From Marinobacter salexigens (GTDB taxonomy: Bacteria; Pseudomonadota; Gammaproteobacteria; Pseudomonadales; Oleiphilaceae), in contig NZ_JAHKPV010000019.1 of assembly GCF_018860765.1 (NCBI RefSeq), positions 62,001 through 126,000 on the forward strand: DNA of 64,000 nt. Direction: 5' to 3'. Under the pieces are notes generated by a model. It did no database searches. It saw only the letters and a list, made by a program, of their open reading frames with translations, and was not told the origin of the DNA. The position numbers and the translations under genes are program-made. This document shows, piece after piece, positions 18,183 to 25,567 of this stretch. Every line of letters begins with the position of its first letter. Position 1 is the first letter of the stretch.

Positions 18183-18446
18183 GATTGTCGCCTATCGTTC
18201 CCAGATGAGTGGATTCTATTACTTATAAACTCTTAATCTAGTAGCCGCGATCATCCCGTCAAGCCCTTGCCAGAACTCGTCGTCGGCCTCCCCCTCAATT
18301 TACTCGTTCCGCAACAGTGCGCACCTCTTCTTGGGACGCCTTTGGCTGTTATTCTGCCCCTGCAAAAGATAGAGTCATACTGTTACCAACAAGACAGCGC
18401 CACTACTAGGCACGACAATGCAAGCCAGATAGGGAGATCACAGTAG

Positions 18447-19028
18447 ATGCAGAAAGTTAGCACGTGCTTCAAAAAAACTCCCCTACATTGTATCACGCGG
18501 GCTGCGCTCGTTGGATTGCTCTTTGCCGGGTTTTCTGGCTGTGCAACACTCTCGGAAGGCGAGTGTAAAACTGCTGACTGGCAAGAAATCGGCCGCAAAG
18601 ACGGATCTAAAGGTTACACCCGCGCCCGCTTGCACAAGCACTACGAAGCATGCGCAGAGTACAAGGTTGAGCCGCAGGCAGACCGCTACTACGCCGGCAG
18701 GGACGCAGGCCTAAAACAATACTGCACGCCACGCAAAGGGTTTGATGAAGGGCGCGAAGGCAATCGCTACCGTGGCGTATGCCCACCAGACTTAGAACGG
18801 GGCTTTCTGGCTGAGTTTAGCAAAGGCGAGATGATTCACGAGATTGATACGAATATAGAGACCGTCGAACGAGACATCTCGCGTAAGGAGCAACTCCTTA
18901 GCGATGACGATACATCGTCTAAGGAACGGCTCGAAATAAACCGGGAGCTGCGAGAACTTTACGACAAACTGCGCGAGCTGAATCGCGATTTGTTTCGGTT
19001 GGAGAGATTGTACTTGTTGGACCTTTGA
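18447..19028 (+). CDS. DUF2799-type lipoprotein
   Basis: A 193-residue lipoprotein with a signal peptide ending in lipobox GFSGC. A cysteine-containing domain of the DUF2799 type follows (CKTADWQEIGRKDGSKG, YYAGRDAGLKQYC, RGVCPPDLERGFLAEFSKG). The C-terminal 65 residues form a charged helical hairpin or coiled coil (ERLEINRELRELYDKLRELN). A GGGAG ribosome site lies 11 bases before the ATG. The last 134 bases are duplicated at 31342-31475, on the far side of the zinc island. Function unknown; the family is usually envelope-associated. Confidence 0.82.
   Translation: MQKVSTCFKKTPLHCITRAALVGLLFAGFSGCATLSEGECKTADWQEIGRKDGSKGYTRARLHKHYEACAEYKVEPQADRYYAGRDAGLKQYCTPRKGFDEGREGNRYRGVCPPDLERGFLAEFSKGEMIHEIDTNIETVERDISRKEQLLSDDDTSSKERLEINRELRELYDKLRELNRDLFRLERLYLLDL
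18895..19028 (+). repeat. Direct repeat, left copy (DUF2799 3' end)
   Basis: 134 bases matching 31342-31475 without gaps, 112 identical positions by my hand count. It codes for the C-terminal 43 residues of the DUF2799 lipoprotein. Sixteen of the 22 differences are synonymous. It begins with an inverted repeat CCTTAG-CGATG-ACGATA-CATCG-T-CTAAGG at 18896-18924. Confidence 0.85.
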
Positions 19029-19097
19029 GTGGTCACTTCGATCACTCTCACCCTCAGACGCAGCTAGCTCCGATTAAAACGATCTTTCGCTCCCGAC

Positions 19098-19118
19098 CGT
19101 CATGTTATAACATATCAC
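19098..19118. promoter_or_regulatory. Zur-type operator upstream of M23 peptidase
   Basis: Contains the perfect dodecamer palindrome ATGTTATAACAT (19102-19113) followed by ATC, the same core as the boxes at 21351 and 29397, which flank znu and COG0523 genes. It lies about 120 bases before the peptidase start. It matches the AT-rich dyad expected of a proteobacterial Zur box, so zinc-dependent repression of the peptidase is likely. Confidence 0.75.
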
Positions 19119-19233
19119 TCAAAAGCGAAGCGCAACCGGGTTGCGGTGATGGAGCCTGTAGTACACTGTTGGCTTGGCACATAGCCCACGTTCGATCCAC
19201 GCCTTGTATGAACAGTCAGGAGTACTACCCAGA

Positions 19234-20571
19234 ATGAGACTGCCGCTTGATTTAACACTAAGCCAAAAATGTCTTCTGGGTGCTGTAGTGGTAGTTGTAT
19301 TCGTTGCCAGCTTGCTGCCAATGAAAACGTCGCCCGCATTGACACAGAAGCCTTTGGCTGAGAAGGACAGTTCTGAGCCACGCTTGTTGGAGCAGTATGC
19401 CAAGGACAATTTTTCGAGTACGAGCAAGGAGTGGTCTGAAGAGTCACTATACAGTGGCGTACGAGTAAGGCACGTCCAGCCCGGAGACACCCTGAGTGAG
19501 ATTTTTCAGGCCAGCGAAGTGCCTTCGGCCGACTTATCCCGAATCATGGAAGCAGATGCTGAGTACCTGTCTCTGGAAACACTGAAGCCGGGGAGCGAAC
19601 TTTCGTTCTTATACGGTTCCGATGGTGAGTTTTCGGGGCTGGCGCTCCGGCTGGACGCGGCCCGAAAAATAGCTTACATGAAACTGCCGGATGGAAGATT
19701 TGAGTACCAGAAGCTTGAAAAGGATACTCATTGGGTCTCGGAAGTCCTCAGGGGCAGGATTGACGGAAGCCTTTATGCTTCAGCTTTACGTTCGGGGTTG
19801 ACCAGAGCTCAGGTTCTGTTGATAGACCAGTTGTTGGGGAGCAAGCTGGATTTTCGACGCGACTTGCGAGCCGGTGATACATTTACAGTAATGGTTGGTC
19901 ATGAGATGACTGACAGCCATGGCACAGGCAATACCCGGCTCGAAGCTGTGTCACTCGCACGCGGCTCCCGAACCCTCTCTGCGTTCCTGTTCGATGATGG
20001 TAACTACTATAACGAGAAGGGTGAGAGCGTGACACCGGCTTTCCTGCGCTGGCCCACCCAAAAACCTTTCCGTGTGAGCTCTGCCTTCAATCAAAACCGC
20101 TTACATCCGATCACCGGGCGCCGGTCTCCCCATAACGGTGTAGATCTTGCCACCCCGACAGGTACACCAATAGTCAGCACGGGCGACGGCACGGTGCGAA
20201 GGATTGGCAACCATCCCTATGCCGGGAAGTATATCGACATTGATCACGGTGGCGCTCACGCAACGCGGTACCTCCATCTGCACAAGGTTCTGGTCAAGAA
20301 AGGCGCGCAAGTACAAAGAGGTCAGAAAATTGCCCTGTCTGGCAATACCGGGCGCAGCACTGGCCCTCACCTTCATTTCGAGCTTCACATCAACGGTCGC
20401 CCCGTAGACCCCCTGACCGCTGACATCCCCACAGCAGCTTCCGTACCCAGGGGTGCTATAGCGCGCTTCAAAGAACAGCTCAGCGAGCAACTGGCTATTA
20501 TGAAGTATGCCGCCAGTCGGTCGGAACTGTTCACGGCCGACACACCATCATCCCTGAAGCCGAAGAGCTGA
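19234..20571 (+). CDS. M23 (LytM) peptidoglycan endopeptidase, zinc-starvation associated
   Basis: From the ATG at 19234 (AGGAG upstream) this is a 445-residue inner-membrane-anchored peptidase of the MepM/ShyA type. It has an N-terminal membrane helix (LLGAVVVVVFVASLLP), a LysM-like/OapA-like domain (about 85-150, VRHVQPGDTLSEIFQ), a second domain, and a C-terminal LytM domain. The zinc ligands are present in NRLHPITGRRSPHNGVDLA (His and Asp) and GPHLHFELHI (HxH). It cuts peptide cross-links of the wall. A Zur-type box precedes it; Zur-controlled M23 peptidases such as ShyB in Vibrio cholerae are known, so it may replace housekeeping enzymes when zinc is scarce. The longer frame from TTG 19174 lacks a reason to be preferred. 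Confidence 0.9.
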   Translation: MRLPLDLTLSQKCLLGAVVVVVFVASLLPMKTSPALTQKPLAEKDSSEPRLLEQYAKDNFSSTSKEWSEESLYSGVRVRHVQPGDTLSEIFQASEVPSADLSRIMEADAEYLSLETLKPGSELSFLYGSDGEFSGLALRLDAARKIAYMKLPDGRFEYQKLEKDTHWVSEVLRGRIDGSLYASALRSGLTRAQVLLIDQLLGSKLDFRRDLRAGDTFTVMVGHEMTDSHGTGNTRLEAVSLARGSRTLSAFLFDDGNYYNEKGESVTPAFLRWPTQKPFRVSSAFNQNRLHPITGRRSPHNGVDLATPTGTPIVSTGDGTVRRIGNHPYAGKYIDIDHGGAHATRYLHLHKVLVKKGAQVQRGQKIALSGNTGRSTGPHLHFELHINGRPVDPLTADIPTAASVPRGAIARFKEQLSEQLAIMKYAASRSELFTADTPSSLKPKS

Positions 20572-20656
20572 ATATCCATCGGAAACCGTTCGCGCTCACG
20601 TCTCCGGAGCTACCCGGAGTATAAAGCTAGTCACTTCATGCTGGTATTTTTCAAAA

Positions 20657-21292
20657 TCAGGAAAGCCAATCCAGGCCCAATATAAGCCGGGGGCTGGTGC
20701 CCGGTTCTGGGGAACGATGGACAAGCCCCCGGCCCTCATTGCCTATCCACGACTCCCCCTTGAGAAGAGACACAGCACCGGTTGGCATAATCTGGATATC
20801 CGTGGCGCTGACTGTCTGATCGGGAAGTGGTCCGGGCGACGCTCCCCGTTTTACTTGATTCTCAGCTAACCACTCGGTACCCCTTCCCGCATAGGTCACC
20901 AGCAAGCGCACTGGCACCCGGTCGGTGTGAAACCGGGGACACATGGTGTCCGGGAGCACGTGTAACCGGACGCCAATAGCGGCAGGCTTGAACAGACAGC
21001 CAAACATCTCAACAACCTCATTTACATCTGCCAGCCAGGGTATAGCGCCCGGCAGTGCCTGAGCCCAGGTAGGCAGGATCTGGTCAACACTATCCCCCAG
21101 CTCTATGCCCACAAAACGTTCGAAAACGCCGGCTTCTTTTGAAAATTGATGAGCAAAGCTGACGCTTTCACTGGAGAGCGGGCGCTCCCACACGGCCAGG
21201 TTAACTTCATCTCTGAATATTTCAGTCAGGCACTCGGGTATACCGCCGTGCACCGCTATCGGTAGGGAAAGGCCCGTGTTTTCTCCAGACAT
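20657..21292 (-). CDS. DUF1826 protein linked to zinc GTPase
   Basis: A 211-residue cytoplasmic protein of the DUF1826 type, recognised by the conserved middle and end (VRLHVLPDTMCPRFHTDRVP, VRLLVTYAGRGTEWL, GRGLVHRSPEP). The His-Thr-Asp and other His residues suggest a cupin-like or dioxygenase-like metal site, but this is inference. The ATG at 21292 is chosen because AGGAG precedes it; the longer frame to 21349 would begin inside the Zur box. It is divergent from the COG0523 GTPase and shares that box. DUF1826 genes often lie beside such GTPases, implying a role in the zinc-starvation response; molecular function is unknown. Confidence 0.8.
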   Translation of the reverse strand: MSGENTGLSLPIAVHGGIPECLTEIFRDEVNLAVWERPLSSESVSFAHQFSKEAGVFERFVGIELGDSVDQILPTWAQALPGAIPWLADVNEVVEMFGCLFKPAAIGVRLHVLPDTMCPRFHTDRVPVRLLVTYAGRGTEWLAENQVKRGASPGPLPDQTVSATDIQIMPTGAVSLLKGESWIGNEGRGLVHRSPEPGTSPRLILGLDWLS

Positions 21293-21350
21293 CGTTGAGT
21301 GCTCCTGAGGCTCACGTCTCGCAAAATGCGTATCACTTTTCAGCAACAAA

Positions 21351-21370
21351 TGTTATGTTATAACATATCT
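21351..21370. promoter_or_regulatory. Zur-type operator between DUF1826 and COG0523 genes
   Basis: TGTTATGTTATAACATATCT, a 20-base sequence identical to 29397-29416 between znuA and znuC. The core ATGTTATAACAT (21355-21366) is a perfect palindrome. It sits about 50 to 60 bases from both divergent starts, so one Zur dimer site could repress both genes. Confidence 0.85.
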
Positions 21371-21420
21371 ACTGTAAAGCAATGTGCAAACACTGAACCT
21401 AACTACCAAGGAGATTGTGC

Positions 21421-22623
21421 ATGGATCATCTGGATACCCGCCTTCCCGTCACCGTACTGTCCGGATTTTTAGGCGCAGGTAAAACGACGGTACTGAACCA
21501 TATCCTTAATAATCGGGAGGGAACACGGGTTGCTGTGATCGTCAATGACATGAGCGAAGTCAATATTGATGCCGCTCAGGTTCAACAGGAAGTCACCTTG
21601 AACCGGTCGGAAGAAAAGCTCGTTGAAATGAGTAATGGCTGTATCTGCTGCACCCTGAGAGAAGATTTGTTGATCGAAGTGCGCAAACTTGCTGCAGAAG
21701 GTCGTTTCGACTGTCTGGTCATCGAATCTACCGGGATCTCTGAGCCTCTGCCGGTAGCAGAAACCTTTACTTTTGCTGATGAAGACGGTGTAAGCCTGTC
21801 TGATATTGCCAGGCTCGACACCATGGTTACTGTGGTGGACGCAGTTAATTTCCTGAAGGATTTTGATGAAGCCCAATCGTTACATGAAACTGGAGAAAGT
21901 CTGGGCGAGGAAGATGAGCGCAGCGTGGCGGACCTGCTTGTTGATCAGATTGAATTCAGCGATATCCTGCTGATCAGCAAAACGGACCTGGTCTCCCAAA
22001 GCGACCTGGACAGACTCAAGGGCGTGCTTCGCAGCCTCAATTCAGAAGCGGAAATATACCCCATAGAGAAAGGCGCCGTACCACTTGAGAAGGTGCTGAA
22101 TACCCACAGATTCAGTTTTGAGCGTGCTCAGCAGGCACCAGGATGGTTAAAAGAAATGCGCGGCGAACACATTCCGGAAACGGAGGAGTACGGCATTTCC
22201 AGCTTTGTGTACCGCGCCCGTCGCCCCTTTCATCCTGAAAAGTTCTATGAGTTCCTGCACCAACCGGTTTCCGGTGGCAAACTTATACGTTCCAAGGGTT
22301 ATTTCTGGCTTGCCACCCGTCCGGAGTTCGCCGGGCACTGGAGCCAAGCGGGAGGCATAGCTCGGCACGGGTTCGCCGGAATGTTCTGGAAGGCCGTGCC
22401 AGAGAACTCTTGGCCTGCAGATCCGGAGTATCGCCAGTCGATCATGGAAACCTGGGTAGAACCGTTCGGCGATATGCGTCAGGAGCTGGTCTTCATTGGC
22501 CAGAATCTGGATCAGGCCGCCATTTCCCGTCAGCTGGATGAGTGTCTTCTGGATGAAGAGCAGCTTCTCGCCGGTAAATCGTTCTGGCAAACACTGAATG
22601 ATCCCTTTCCGGCTTGGGAGTAA
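21421..22623 (+). CDS. COG0523 (CobW/ZigA-type) metallochaperone GTPase
   Basis: A 400-residue G3E GTPase. Walker [10 protein letters not shown] (15-23), the metal motif NGCICC (GCxCC, Cys74, Cys76, Cys77), the Walker B-like [10 protein letters not shown], the guanine-specifying SKTD and a C-terminal CobW_C domain (about 250-395) are all visible. Proteins of this type deliver zinc to client enzymes during zinc limitation (ZigA/ZNG1 group). ATG 21421 is chosen because AAGGAG lies 7 bases before it. A Zur-type box precedes the gene, DUF1826 is divergent, and a DksA paralogue follows directly. Zinc rather than cobalt is inferred from this context. Confidence 0.92.
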   Translation: MDHLDTRLPVTVLSGFLGAGKTTVLNHILNNREGTRVAVIVNDMSEVNIDAAQVQQEVTLNRSEEKLVEMSNGCICCTLREDLLIEVRKLAAEGRFDCLVIESTGISEPLPVAETFTFADEDGVSLSDIARLDTMVTVVDAVNFLKDFDEAQSLHETGESLGEEDERSVADLLVDQIEFSDILLISKTDLVSQSDLDRLKGVLRSLNSEAEIYPIEKGAVPLEKVLNTHRFSFERAQQAPGWLKEMRGEHIPETEEYGISSFVYRARRPFHPEKFYEFLHQPVSGGKLIRSKGYFWLATRPEFAGHWSQAGGIARHGFAGMFWKAVPENSWPADPEYRQSIMETWVEPFGDMRQELVFIGQNLDQAAISRQLDECLLDEEQLLAGKSFWQTLNDPFPAWE

Positions 22624-23037
22624 ATGGGAATGGGTATAACGAAAGATGAACTGTTGCAGGCTTCTGCTAACGATTACATGAACGAAGCGCAACTCGATTA
22701 TTTCCGGCGGGTGCTCGAAAAGCTGCGCATCGAGACCATGAGTAGTATTGAAGATGCCAAACAGCAACTCGCCTGCCCGCCCGAAATGAATGATGAAGCA
22801 GACCGCGCCTCCTATGAGGAAGAGTCGCGGCTGGCGCTTCGCATTGTCGACAGGGAGCGCCGCCTTCTGCCAAAAATCGATGCTGCAATGAAACGTATTT
22901 CCAGCGGCGACTATGGATACTGTCTGGAATCAGGCGAACCTATCGGGATCGCCCGGTTGCTACTTCGGCCTACTGCAGAGCTATGTGCCGAGGTAAAAAT
23001 ACTGAACGAACGTAGAGAGCAAAACTATCGGCACTGA
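22624..23037 (+). CDS. dksA2: DksA paralogue with partial zinc finger
   Basis: A 137-residue DksA-type transcription factor that would bind RNA polymerase in its secondary channel and work with ppGpp. The coiled-coil tip acids are kept (Asp57 and Asp60 in MNDEADRAS). Of the four zinc-finger cysteines only two remain: GYCLESGEP has Cys100 but Ser103, and AELCAEVKI has Cys121 but Val124. Loss of half the ligands suggests it folds without zinc, like Pseudomonas DksA2. It starts immediately after the COG0523 stop; the second ATG (22630) has better ribosome-site spacing and may be the true start. It probably replaces zinc-dependent DksA when zinc is short. Confidence 0.9.
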   Translation: MGMGITKDELLQASANDYMNEAQLDYFRRVLEKLRIETMSSIEDAKQQLACPPEMNDEADRASYEEESRLALRIVDRERRLLPKIDAAMKRISSGDYGYCLESGEPIGIARLLLRPTAELCAEVKILNERREQNYRH

Positions 23038-23049
23038 GTATTGGCAGGC

Positions 23050-23565
23050 TTACAGTATGGTCGGGTTTGGCGCATCGCCATACACTTCAACTGGATCAAA
23101 CTGTTTGTCATGCTCAACAAACATCAGGGCGTCACTGTTTGCTCTCTCTGCCGCAATCGGTACCTTTCGGTAAAAGCACGAACGGTACCCCACGTGGCAG
23201 CTGGCGCCTGACCCCGAGACTTTTACCCTGAGCCAGATTGCGTCCTGATCGTCATCCACACGCATTTCGACAACCTCCTGAACCAATCCGCTGGTAGCAC
23301 CTTTATGCCAGATAACCTCACGACTGCGGCTCCAGTAGTGAGCTTCCCCTGTGATAATGGTTTTCTCGAGGGCTTCCTTGTTCATGTAACCCAGCATGAG
23401 CACCTCGCCACTGCCTGCATCACTGGTTATGCAGGCAACTAGGCCGTCCGAACCAAATTTTGGTGCAAATTCGTGTCCTTCTTCCACTTGCTCAATGGAT
23501 GTTCTCGGAGCAAAACCTACCGGGTACCGGGCGGCATTTTGCGGGCTGGAAGGTTGTTTTTTCAT
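23050..23565 (-). CDS. hisI: Phosphoribosyl-AMP cyclohydrolase paralogue (HisI-like)
   Basis: A 171-residue homologue of HisI, which opens the purine ring of phosphoribosyl-AMP in histidine synthesis. The motifs HKGATSG, CHVGYRSCF and the acidic metal loop are present. In the usual DCDxD loop the middle cysteine is replaced: VDDDQDAI (Asp105), while Cys123 and Cys130 remain. In known HisI that cysteine is one of three zinc ligands. An N-terminal extension of about 30 residues is also present. It is the last gene of a zinc-linked minus-strand run that starts at znuA. Start ATG 23565 has an AGAGAG ribosome site. It is likely a starvation copy; a housekeeping hisI should exist elsewhere. Confidence 0.87.
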   Translation of the reverse strand: MKKQPSSPQNAARYPVGFAPRTSIEQVEEGHEFAPKFGSDGLVACITSDAGSGEVLMLGYMNKEALEKTIITGEAHYWSRSREVIWHKGATSGLVQEVVEMRVDDDQDAIWLRVKVSGSGASCHVGYRSCFYRKVPIAAERANSDALMFVEHDKQFDPVEVYGDAPNPTIL

Positions 23566-23594
23566 GGGATTTTTCTCTCTGATGATATGTAGAT

Positions 23595-24983
23595 TCAAAA
23601 AACGGCAGGTGTTTCCAGAAAACGGATGGGGTGCCCTGGGGGTGCGCCCACCAATGCTTCATCGCGCACCACCACCCGGCCACGAACGACCGTATGGATT
23701 GGCCAGCCAGTGACCGGCTTGCCATCATATGGGGTCCAGCCACTTCGGCTTGCGATCCACTCGTTGTTGATGGTTCGCCGGGCGGCCAGGTCTACCAGTG
23801 TCAGGTCGGCGTCGTACCCCACGGCAATACGCCCTTTACCCTGAATCCCGAAAATGCGGGCAGGGCCAGCACTGGACAGGTCAACCAGCCTTTGCAGGCT
23901 TAGACGTCCTGCATGCACGTGGTCGAGCATTACCGGTAATAATGTTTGCACGCCAGTCATTCCGCTCGGTGATTGGGGATAGGGTTTGGATTTTTCTTCC
24001 AGTGTATGCGGGGCATGATCGCTGCCGATTACGTCCACTACACCGGTTTGGATCGCGTGCCACAAGGCATCCTGGTGACGCGGTTCCCGAACCGGTGGAT
24101 TCATCTGTGCCAGGCTGCCCAGACGCTGGTAGCACTCCGGTGCCGCCATGGTCAGATGGTGGGGTGTCACTTCCACAGTTACTCGTTGCTTATGCTGAGC
24201 CAGGTACTGCATTTCCTCGGCGGTTGATATATGAAGAATGTGCAGTCGGCGGCCTGTCTCACCGGCTATGGCAACGATGCGTCGAGTGGCACTGAGCGCG
24301 CTTTCTACATCGCGCCAATCGGAGTGGTGGCAAATGTTACCGCTGTCATCAACGATAGATTTGCGCTCACGTAGTCGGGCTTCATCCTCGGCGTGCACGG
24401 CCATGCGCCTGTTACCGTGATGCAGAATGCTGCGTAGTACTGCTTCATCGTCTGCAAGCAGGTCACCGAATGAACTACCCATGAAGACTTTCACGCCGGC
24501 ACATCCGGGCAGGTTTTCCAGTGTTTGTAATTGTTTGGCGTTGACACCGGAGCCGCCAATGTAGAAGGCATAATCACACCAGGCACGATCTTTGGCGGCA
24601 TCAAGTTTGGACTGAAGGTCTTCACGCCAGAGTGTCAGAGGGTTGGTGTTGGGCATTTCGAAAACGCCCGTTACACCGCCCAACACAGCGCCACGGGTAC
24701 CGGCCTCGAGGTCTTCCTTGTGGGTCAGACCGGGCTCACGGAAATGCACCTGGCTATCAATGACCCCGGGCAACACATGCAGGCCTTGGGCATCCAAACA
24801 GGTGTCTGCCGTCCATCGGCCTTGCAGGGCCCCCATTGCAATGATTCGGCCGTCAGAGCATGCAATGTCAACCAGCTCTGCTCCGTTCGGTGTCATTACC
24901 GTGCCGCCTTGCACCAAAAGATCTGCATGGCGTATGGGTGAGTCTTCGTTATGGGTTATATCGCAGTTGTCCGGCATGGTCAT
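23595..24983 (-). CDS. Dihydroorotase-like amidohydrolase (PyrC paralogue)
   Basis: A 462-residue amidohydrolase of the class I dihydroorotase/allantoinase group, which acts in pyrimidine synthesis. The carboxylated-lysine strand (GVKVFMGSS), the later histidines (AVHAEDEA, ILHIST) and the catalytic Asp in IGSDHAPHT are kept. The first metal motif, normally HxH, reads DSQVHFREPG, so the first His is Gln78. This should weaken or change binding of one metal. The TGA of the carbonic anhydrase gene directly precedes its ATG. Zur-linked PyrC paralogues are known from zinc-starvation regulons, so it is probably a low-zinc substitute or an ATCase-supporting subunit. Activity is uncertain. Confidence 0.87.
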   Translation of the reverse strand: MTMPDNCDITHNEDSPIRHADLLVQGGTVMTPNGAELVDIACSDGRIIAMGALQGRWTADTCLDAQGLHVLPGVIDSQVHFREPGLTHKEDLEAGTRGAVLGGVTGVFEMPNTNPLTLWREDLQSKLDAAKDRAWCDYAFYIGGSGVNAKQLQTLENLPGCAGVKVFMGSSFGDLLADDEAVLRSILHHGNRRMAVHAEDEARLRERKSIVDDSGNICHHSDWRDVESALSATRRIVAIAGETGRRLHILHISTAEEMQYLAQHKQRVTVEVTPHHLTMAAPECYQRLGSLAQMNPPVREPRHQDALWHAIQTGVVDVIGSDHAPHTLEEKSKPYPQSPSGMTGVQTLLPVMLDHVHAGRLSLQRLVDLSSAGPARIFGIQGKGRIAVGYDADLTLVDLAARRTINNEWIASRSGWTPYDGKPVTGWPIHTVVRGRVVVRDEALVGAPPGHPIRFLETPAVF

Positions 24984-25544
24984 TCAGAATTCGTTCTGGA
25001 TGTGTTTGTAGCCGCGGACCAGATCGTTGTTGGTCCGGGCCACATCTTCAGAAAACTCGCTGGCATCGGCCGACACTTGCGGTAAAGACGCAAGGTCGGT
25101 TTCCGCGCCAATGCGTTCGGTAGACTGGACGTAAAATCCTGGAGGCAAATGGCAGCCATCGACTACAGCGTTGTAGCGCACAACGCAGCCGTCTTCGATA
25201 ACGCAGTTGAAAAGAACGCTGTTGAATCCGATGAACACGCCGTTGCCGACTGTGCATGGACCGTGCACGATGGCGCGGTGTGCAATGGAGGTGCGCTGGC
25301 CAATGGTGACTTTTGCCCCAGATTTCGAGTGAATAACCACGCCATCCTGAATGTTGGAATGGGCACCGATGATGATCGGTTCTATGTGGTTGTCGGCATC
25401 CATCTCATCCGCCCGTATGACCGCATAAGGGCCGATAAATACATTCTCCTCCACAATCACCAGCCCGCAGAGGATAGCGGTTGGATCGACAAAAGCGGTG
25501 GGGTGAATCTGCGGTAAGTCGCCGCGGGGGTTTTTACGAATCAT
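24984..25544 (-). CDS. Gamma-carbonic anhydrase-like hexapeptide protein
   Basis: A 186-residue left-handed beta-helix protein of the gamma-carbonic anhydrase family. The three metal histidines are in place: GVVIHSKSG, and the pair in SIAHRAIVHG. Hexapeptide repeats run through about residues 20-140, followed by a C-terminal helix (DVARTNNDLVRGYKHIQ). Members hydrate CO2 and can use iron or cobalt as well as zinc. This would make it a useful substitute for zinc-only beta-type enzymes in starvation; that idea is inference from the neighbours (CysRS and PyrC paralogues either side, close spacing). It is cytoplasmic, with no signal peptide. Confidence 0.87.
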   Translation of the reverse strand: MIRKNPRGDLPQIHPTAFVDPTAILCGLVIVEENVFIGPYAVIRADEMDADNHIEPIIIGAHSNIQDGVVIHSKSGAKVTIGQRTSIAHRAIVHGPCTVGNGVFIGFNSVLFNCVIEDGCVVRYNAVVDGCHLPPGFYVQSTERIGAETDLASLPQVSADASEFSEDVARTNNDLVRGYKHIQNEF

Positions 25545-25567
25545 CCGGAGTTTTCCTTATGGGGTAG

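Noticed and set aside
22147..22767. 206-codon minus-strand frame across the COG0523 and DksA genes
   Set aside because: Lies opposite two well-supported genes and shows no family motif.
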